From: Poriferisodalis sp965208925
Lineage (GTDB): Bacteria; Actinomycetota; Acidimicrobiia; Acidimicrobiales; Poriferisodalaceae
Length of the DNA stretch: 64,000 nt
Direction: 5' to 3'
Assembly (NCBI RefSeq): GCF_965208925.1
Contig: NZ_OZ242364.1
Location: 496,001 to 560,000, forward strand
Of the stretch, positions 59,252 through 64,000 are shown one piece after another; within the stretch, counting starts at the first letter, position 1, and the number at the start of each line of letters is the position of its first letter. A program made the position numbers and the translations under genes. The notes beneath the pieces are model-generated. The model was not told the origin of the DNA. It searched no databases and was given only the letters and a program-made list of their open reading frames with translations.

Positions 59252-60541
59252 ATGGCCACAAACGCCGAACTGGCAGAGCGTTACCGCGCAATATTGCCCA
59301 GCTTCATCAGCCCGCTGTACGAGCGGCCGGTGTCCATCGACCGCGGCGAGGGGAGCTACGTATTCGACAGCGAAGGCACCCGCTACCTCGACTTCTTCGG
59401 CGGGATCCTCACCACCATGATCGGGCACGCCAATCCAGTCGTAGTGGAGGCCGTGCAGGCCCAGGCAGCCAAGGTGATGCACACCTCCACGCTGTACCTG
59501 AACGAGGAGATGATCTCGTTCGCCGAGGAGGTGGCCGCCGTCTCGGGCATCCCCGATCCGAGAGTGCTGTTCACCACCTCAGGCAGCGAGGCCAACGACA
59601 CCGCGATCCTGCTGGCGACCAACTACCGCAACAGCAACCAGGTGCTGGCGATGCGCAACAGCTACCACGGCCGCTCGCTCACCGCCCAGGCGATCACCAG
59701 CCACCGAGCCTGGTCCACCAGCAGCTACAGCGGGCTCGACGTCCAGTTCGTGCAAGGCGGCTACCGGCTGCGCAGCCCGTTCAGGCACCTCGACGACGAC
59801 GCCTTCACCAATGCCTGCGTGGAGGATCTCGTCCAGCTCATCGACATGACCGACTCGGGGGGGTTCTCGGCGCTGATTGCCGAGCCCATCCAGGGCGTGG
59901 GCGGCTTTGCCACGCCGCCCGACGGCTTTTTCGGGGCGATGGGCAAGGTGCTGCACTCGGAGGGCATCCTGTTCATCTCCGACGAGGTGCAGTCGGGCTG
60001 GGGCCGCACCGGCGAGCACTTCTGGGGCTACGAGGCCCACGGCATCACGCCCGATGCGATCACCTTCGCCAAGGGCGTCGGCAACGGCATCACCCTGGCC
60101 GGCATCGTCGCCCGGGCCGACCTCATGAATTGCCTGACGCGCAATTCGATCACTACCTTCGGCGGGAACCCGCTGTCGACCGCAGCGGGCAGGGCCACCC
60201 TGCGCTACCTGCTCGAGAACGACCTGCAGGCCAACGCCGCCGCCCGCGGGGAGCAGATGCACGAGCGCCTGGCGCCCGTGTGCGATGCATCGCCGCATGT
60301 GGCCGAGCTGCGCGGCAAGGGGTTGATGCAGGGCATCGAGTTCTGCCACGCAGGCAGCATCGAACCCGACGCGGCAACCACGGCTGCGGTGCTGGAATCC
60401 GCCAAGGACCGCGGTCTGCTCGTGGGCAAGGGCGGCCTCTACGGCAACGTCATCCGCATCACACCCATGCTCAACGTGACCGAGGCGGAGCTGAACGAGG
60501 GACTCGACGTATTGGTGGGGATCCTCGAAGCGCTCGACTGA
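59252..60541 (+). CDS. Class III PLP-dependent aminotransferase
   Basis: 429 aa. FTTSGSEANDTAILLATN binds PLP phosphate, LFISDEVQSGWGRTGEHFW gives the pyridine-ring Asp, and TFAKGVGNGITLAGIV carries Lys274, the Schiff-base residue. The family includes beta-alanine:pyruvate, taurine, alanine:glyoxylate and GABA transaminases. Divergent pairing with an alpha-hydroxy-acid oxidase (which could give glyoxylate) hints at an alanine:glyoxylate-type reaction, but this is unproven. Start fixed by the short gap and box. Hairpin at 60534-60559 ends it. Confidence 0.9.
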   Translation: MATNAELAERYRAILPSFISPLYERPVSIDRGEGSYVFDSEGTRYLDFFGGILTTMIGHANPVVVEAVQAQAAKVMHTSTLYLNEEMISFAEEVAAVSGIPDPRVLFTTSGSEANDTAILLATNYRNSNQVLAMRNSYHGRSLTAQAITSHRAWSTSSYSGLDVQFVQGGYRLRSPFRHLDDDAFTNACVEDLVQLIDMTDSGGFSALIAEPIQGVGGFATPPDGFFGAMGKVLHSEGILFISDEVQSGWGRTGEHFWGYEAHGITPDAITFAKGVGNGITLAGIVARADLMNCLTRNSITTFGGNPLSTAAGRATLRYLLENDLQANAAARGEQMHERLAPVCDASPHVAELRGKGLMQGIEFCHAGSIEPDAATTAAVLESAKDRGLLVGKGGLYGNVIRITPMLNVTEAELNEGLDVLVGILEALD

Positions 60542-60559
60542 GCGGCAGACTTCAGTCGA
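60534..60559. terminator. Hairpin between convergent genes
   Basis: TCGACTGA-N10-TCAGTCGA, a perfect 8-bp stem that includes the TGA of the aminotransferase, 19 bp before the stop of the opposing dehydrogenase gene. Terminator-like, no U-tract. Confidence 0.55.
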
Positions 60560-60577
60560 TGCTGCGGTAGCCATTCG

Positions 60578-61642
60578 TCAATCGAAGCTGACGGAGACTT
60601 TGAGGGCTCCGGCGTCGTGGGGTTCGTGGGCGAGCCGGAAGGCGTCGCCAATGTCGCTCACGTCGAACACGTGGCTGAGCAGCGGGGACACGTCGATGTC
60701 GCCGGAGGCGATGAGCTGCAGCGCCTGGCGGAATGACATGGCGCCTGGCTCGTCCTGCGCCCCGTAGGTGCTTGCGGCCGACAGCCGCTTGCGGAAGAAC
60801 TTCTGGAAGCGCACATGGATGTTGTCGTCGGTCGACGGCAGCCCGAACCACAGGAGCTGCCCGTCCATGCGCACCAGCTCGACCGAGTCCAAAAAGGTGT
60901 CCGAACGCCCCACTGCCTCCACGACGTAGTCGGCACCGCGGCCGTCGGTCATGTCCTTGACTGCCTCGATGACCCCGGCGTTGCCGAGCTCAGCGGCATT
61001 CAGGCATTCGTCCGCGCCGTAGGCCTCAGCCACCGCCAAGCGGGTCGGCGACAGGTCCGAGACGATGACCCGCTCGGCGCCGGCTCGTTTCAGCAAGTAG
61101 GTGAAGAACAGCCCCGCCGAGCCCTGGCCCATGACCATCACGGTCTCGCCGGCAACGTCACGTGGATGCTGGCGCATGGCATAAATGACAGTGCCGAGCT
61201 GCTGGCCCATCAGCAGATGCGAGCGCGGCACATCGCCGGCCGGCAGCGGCACGCAGTAGCCGGAGTTGATCCGCTGGAAGGCGTTGAAGCACTCGCCCAC
61301 CGGCGGGTTCGGGAACGTCAGCACGTGCGTGCCCTCGGGCAGGCCCGGCGCCCGGCTCTCCACCACCATGCCGATGCCTTCGTGACCCGGGAACCCATGC
61401 GGGCACGGAGGACGGTGGGCAAGGCCGGCACCCATCATCACCATGTGCAGGTCGCTGCCGCAGATCGACGCCATCTCCGACCGGATGAGCACGTCGTAGT
61501 TCACCGCCGTCATACCCAGCGCGGCGTCCGGCCGGGACGCCGGGGCGGCGTCCGAGGAGGCCTCGTCGAGCGGCGGCACGGGAATCTCTTCGCACTCCAT
61601 GCGCCCGACGTCGACCATGCGGCCGGCTTTCATCAGTTCCAT
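60578..61642 (-). CDS. Zinc-type medium-chain dehydrogenase (MDR family)
   Basis: 354 aa. SICGSDLHMVM and GHEGIGMVVE give the catalytic zinc ligands. The four-Cys structural zinc loop is absent; only FNAFQRINSGYCVPL appears there. MVMGQGSAGLFFTYLLKRAG is the Rossmann motif, with IVSDLSPTRL after it (Asp, so NAD). It resembles threonine- or sorbitol-dehydrogenase-like proteins. An AGGAG lies before ATG 61642; GTG 61654 would overlap it. It ends 37 bp from the convergent aminotransferase, and the esterase gene upstream ends 43 bp before it. Substrate unknown. Confidence 0.85.
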   Translation of the reverse strand: MELMKAGRMVDVGRMECEEIPVPPLDEASSDAAPASRPDAALGMTAVNYDVLIRSEMASICGSDLHMVMMGAGLAHRPPCPHGFPGHEGIGMVVESRAPGLPEGTHVLTFPNPPVGECFNAFQRINSGYCVPLPAGDVPRSHLLMGQQLGTVIYAMRQHPRDVAGETVMVMGQGSAGLFFTYLLKRAGAERVIVSDLSPTRLAVAEAYGADECLNAAELGNAGVIEAVKDMTDGRGADYVVEAVGRSDTFLDSVELVRMDGQLLWFGLPSTDDNIHVRFQKFFRKRLSAASTYGAQDEPGAMSFRQALQLIASGDIDVSPLLSHVFDVSDIGDAFRLAHEPHDAGALKVSVSFD

Positions 61643-61685
61643 CTGCCTGCTCACTCCTCACGCGCCGAGCGACGGCTGAATCTGC

Positions 61686-62711
61686 TCACTCGTCCAGCGA
61701 ATATTGGCTCATGAACGCCCAGCCGTCCGCGGTTGCGTCGAGGCCGGACGCTTCGGCGGCGGGGTACTTGCCAGTGCCCTTGTCCCAATGCGAGCCCGGC
61801 CAGATGTGCCCGGCACCCTCCATCGCATAGAAGCGCAGCGCCACATCGCCGTCGCAGTCGGTGTAGCTCGTGAGGGTGGTCACAGCGTCGAACATGTTCT
61901 CGGCCATCGTCGTGCAGTTGAACCCAGCGGCGAATTCGGCGACTTCGTCGGGAATGATCTCCGCGAAGAACGCATCCAATTCCTGAGCCTTGTCGTCATC
62001 GATGTCTGCACCTTTGAGCAGCACTGAGGTGCTGCTGTCATCGAAGGGCACAACCTCGTCGGCGGTCCCGTGGATGGCTCCCATGGCCACCGGGCGGGAA
62101 GGTTGGCAGCCGTCGGGGCGGCTGATGCCGCCGACGGAGAATGTCGCAGCGATCCGGTCCGCCAGTCGGCAGACGAGTTGGGCACTGAAGTACCCGCCGT
62201 TGGAGAAACCAGTTGCGTACACGCGCTTCGGGTCGATGCACCCCTGGGCGGCGACCTGGTCGATGAGGTCGCTGACGAACTGCACGTCGTCTCGCCCTGG
62301 GTTGTCTTCCCCGATGCCCTCCCAGTTGCGGGTGGCGCCCCATTCGTTCGTCTCGACCAACAGCCCCGAGGGATGCACCGTCACGAAACCCTCTGTCTCG
62401 GCCAAGTCGGTGTACCTCGTGTACGCCGCCTGAGAGGCCCCGTCGCCGCCCAAGCCATGGAAGTTCAAGACCAGCGGCGCATGGGAAGGGGCTGCTGCAG
62501 GCACGTACAACAGATACCTGTACTCATTGCCTCCCGATGTCAGGCGATGGCGACTCTGCGTTCCAGCAAGCTCGGCATCGGGCACGCAACCTGTGGGCGT
62601 TTCCACCGCCTGATCCGTCGACGTGCACGCCCCGGCGACGAGCACGAACAGTGCCGACACACAGGCGACCGACCGCGATCGGCCACTTCTGCCATGGCGC
62701 GGCGGGCGCAT
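61686..62711 (-). CDS. Secreted lipoprotein esterase, PHB-depolymerase/LpqC-like
   Basis: A 341-aa exported alpha/beta hydrolase. The N-terminus is basic, then hydrophobic (VACVSALFVLVAGAC), ending in a lipobox VAGAC, so it should be a surface lipoprotein. LVLNFHGLGGDG is the oxyanion region. YATGFSNGGYFSAQL holds the nucleophile Ser (GFSNGG). GHIWPGSHWDKG contains the catalytic His. It cleaves polyester, feruloyl or related ester bonds outside the cell. ATG 62711 has TAACTT 6 nt upstream and no Shine-Dalgarno. It is divergent from an MFS gene 30 bp away. Confidence 0.87.
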   Translation of the reverse strand: MRPPRHGRSGRSRSVACVSALFVLVAGACTSTDQAVETPTGCVPDAELAGTQSRHRLTSGGNEYRYLLYVPAAAPSHAPLVLNFHGLGGDGASQAAYTRYTDLAETEGFVTVHPSGLLVETNEWGATRNWEGIGEDNPGRDDVQFVSDLIDQVAAQGCIDPKRVYATGFSNGGYFSAQLVCRLADRIAATFSVGGISRPDGCQPSRPVAMGAIHGTADEVVPFDDSSTSVLLKGADIDDDKAQELDAFFAEIIPDEVAEFAAGFNCTTMAENMFDAVTTLTSYTDCDGDVALRFYAMEGAGHIWPGSHWDKGTGKYPAAEASGLDATADGWAFMSQYSLDE

Positions 62712-62717
62712 CGGGGC

Positions 62718-62723
62718 AAGTTA
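62718..62723 (-). promoter_or_regulatory. Leaderless-type -10 box (TAACTT)
   Basis: Minus-strand TAACTT ends 6 nt before ATG 62711 of the lipoprotein esterase. Confidence 0.5.
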
Positions 62724-62741
62724 GCTGGCAGGCTGTCCGGC

Positions 62742-64000
62742 GTGAATGTGCCGGTTGCCAGCGCCGAGCGCAGCCAGCCGTTCATTCGGGGTTGGGTGGT
62801 GCTCGCGGGCGTGTTCGGGGTGATGATGATCACCTCGGGCATGGTCTTCTATGCCCTCGGTGCCTTCCTGGATGCCTTCGTCGACGAGCAGGGCTTCAGC
62901 ACCGGTCTCGCCAGCGGGGGCGTGAGTGTCTTCTTGCTGGCCTCAGGAGTGTGCGGGTACTACACGGGCAAGCTGGTCAACCGGTTCGATGCGCGATGGG
63001 TGATCACGGCGGGCACCGCCGTCAGCACGGCCGGCATGGCTCTGCTGGCCGAGATCCGTAACGGCTGGCAGATGTTTGCCGTGATGATCTTGTTCGGTAT
63101 CGGCTTCGGACTCTGCGGCCTGGTGCCGACTACCACGTTGGTGACCCGCTGGTTCGAGCGGCGTCGCTCGGTGGCGATGGCAATCGCGTCAACCGGATTG
63201 TCGCTCGGCGGCATCATCCTGCTTCCCCAACTCATCCAACGAATCGAGAGTATTTCGTTGGTCTATTGGGCGCCCCGATTCGCGGTGGTGTACTGCGCCC
63301 TGCTGCTGATCTCGACCTGGGGCTTCATCCGTGCGTGGCCCGCAGATGTGGGACTGGGGCCCGATGGGGCTCGCCCGACTGACCACTCGGGCCGGACTCC
63401 CGTCGGCCCGCCACCCGGAACGTTGTACGGGCAGGCCATTCGGACACAGTTCTTCATCTTCACCGCTATCGGATTCGTGCTCGTGATGAGCAGCCAAGTC
63501 GGCGCGATCCACCACATCTACAAACTCACCGGCGACCGGCTGGGGCTGGAAGCCGCCGGGGCAGGCGCTGTGCAGCTGCTGGCTGGCACCAGCGTGGTTG
63601 CCAGGATCTGCGGGGGCGTCGCAGCGCTGAAGCTGTCGTTGCGCTGGCTCACGATGGCGTTGATGGTGGTGCAGGTAGTCGGTCTGTGCGTGCTGGCCGT
63701 TGCCGGCGACGAGCTCACCATCGTGGTGGGCGTGCTAGTGCTGGGAAGCGCCATGGGCAACCTGCTGATGCTGCACCCGCTGATCCTGGCCGACGCGTTC
63801 GGTGTGAAGGACTACCCGCGCATCTACGGATTCGGCTCGCTGCTCATGGTGTCGGGCCTAGCGGGAGGCCCGTTCATCGCCGGGGTCCTGCACGATGCCT
63901 ACAGCTACCGCTCGGCGTTCTTCACCTTGGCGGCGATTGCCGTGGTGGGCCTGATCGTCTACAGCTTCGCCGGCAATCCCACTCGCGACTACCTCACGGC
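62742..64000 (+). CDS. MFS transporter (oxalate/monocarboxylate-like), 3' end outside the window
   Basis: 419 codons are visible and the frame is still open at the right edge. At least 11 membrane spans: FIRGWVVLAGVFGVMMITSG at the start; VNRFDARWVITAGTAVSTAG resembles motif A; FGLCGLVPTTTLVTRWFERR and RSVAMAIASTGLSLGGIILL are typical of the OFA/MCT-like group; GSLLMVSGLAGGPFIAGVLH lies in the second half. Uptake or export of small carboxylates is plausible but unproven. GTG 62742 lacks a clear ribosome site; GTG 62748 is in frame too. Divergent from the lipoprotein esterase. Confidence 0.85.
   Translation, partial: MNVPVASAERSQPFIRGWVVLAGVFGVMMITSGMVFYALGAFLDAFVDEQGFSTGLASGGVSVFLLASGVCGYYTGKLVNRFDARWVITAGTAVSTAGMALLAEIRNGWQMFAVMILFGIGFGLCGLVPTTTLVTRWFERRRSVAMAIASTGLSLGGIILLPQLIQRIESISLVYWAPRFAVVYCALLLISTWGFIRAWPADVGLGPDGARPTDHSGRTPVGPPPGTLYGQAIRTQFFIFTAIGFVLVMSSQVGAIHHIYKLTGDRLGLEAAGAGAVQLLAGTSVVARICGGVAALKLSLRWLTMALMVVQVVGLCVLAVAGDELTIVVGVLVLGSAMGNLLMLHPLILADAFGVKDYPRIYGFGSLLMVSGLAGGPFIAGVLHDAYSYRSAFFTLAAIAVVGLIVYSFAGNPTRDYLT

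Overview
The window is about 64 kb of high-GC, densely packed DNA with many short overlaps between genes. The gene set points to an aerobic, heterotrophic actinobacterium: family III CoA-transferases, crotonases, a tandem carboxymuconolactone-decarboxylase protein, DUF4389 and DUF2269 proteins, a calcium-dodecin, a non-pyrrolysine MttB and dimethylglycine-dehydrogenase-type flavoproteins. I infer the class Acidimicrobiia, possibly a marine or host-associated lineage. This is a judgement from gene content; there is no rRNA or marker gene here to prove it.

Layout. 1-8.9 kb: a CoA-transferase and an enoyl-CoA hydratase joined by a tandem array of three identical 10-codon mini-ORFs; a small unknown protein; an SDR-type epimerase; a nucleobase-permease-like protein with a C13 tract just after its start; an amidohydrolase; an esterase; and a VOC protein. 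9.0-13.3 kb: an island holding one large secreted beta-sandwich surface protein between two inverted 221-bp MITE-like elements, the whole flanked by CTAG. 13.3-27 kb: a fused CoA-transferase, two divergent calcium-dodecin-type genes (one fused to a Usp-like domain), a CMD protein, a crotonase, an epoxide hydrolase, two MFS exporters, an SDR, a zinc alcohol dehydrogenase and a molybdopterin oxidoreductase. 27.1-38.3 kb: an aerobic carbon monoxide dehydrogenase locus. On the minus strand lie a small leader gene, coxM, coxS, coxL (with the form I motif AYRCSFR), an XdhC-YHS fusion, coxG and five consecutive single-membrane-span proteins. On the plus strand, converging on it, lie coxD (MoxR ATPase), coxE (VWA) and small unknown genes. 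A perfect 26-bp inverted repeat separates the two arms. 38.3-51 kb: decarboxylating and malate/lactate-type dehydrogenases, a flavin monooxygenase-like protein, a TPP enzyme, two DUF4389 membrane proteins, a PhyH dioxygenase, an FMN glutamate-synthase-like protein, a sucrase/ferredoxin-like protein, a CoA-transferase and shikimate kinase. 51-60.5 kb: a methylamine/betaine-type demethylation module (MttB homologue, two FAD-GcvT oxidoreductases, an LldD-type oxidase) with a divergent class III aminotransferase. The last 4 kb hold a zinc dehydrogenase, a lipoprotein esterase and the start of an MFS transporter.

Two regulatory themes recur. At least eleven genes have a TANNNT box 6-8 nt before the start codon and no clear Shine-Dalgarno, the signature of leaderless transcription; in one case two such boxes face each other in a 24-bp gap. 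Three genes have the DNA around their stop codon duplicated just downstream.

The most novel-looking items are the mini-ORF relay (893-1000), the five-gene single-span membrane cassette with the XdhC-YHS fusion in the CO dehydrogenase operon, the MITE-bounded surface-protein island, the dodecin-Usp fusion, and the face-to-face leaderless promoter at 59.23 kb.
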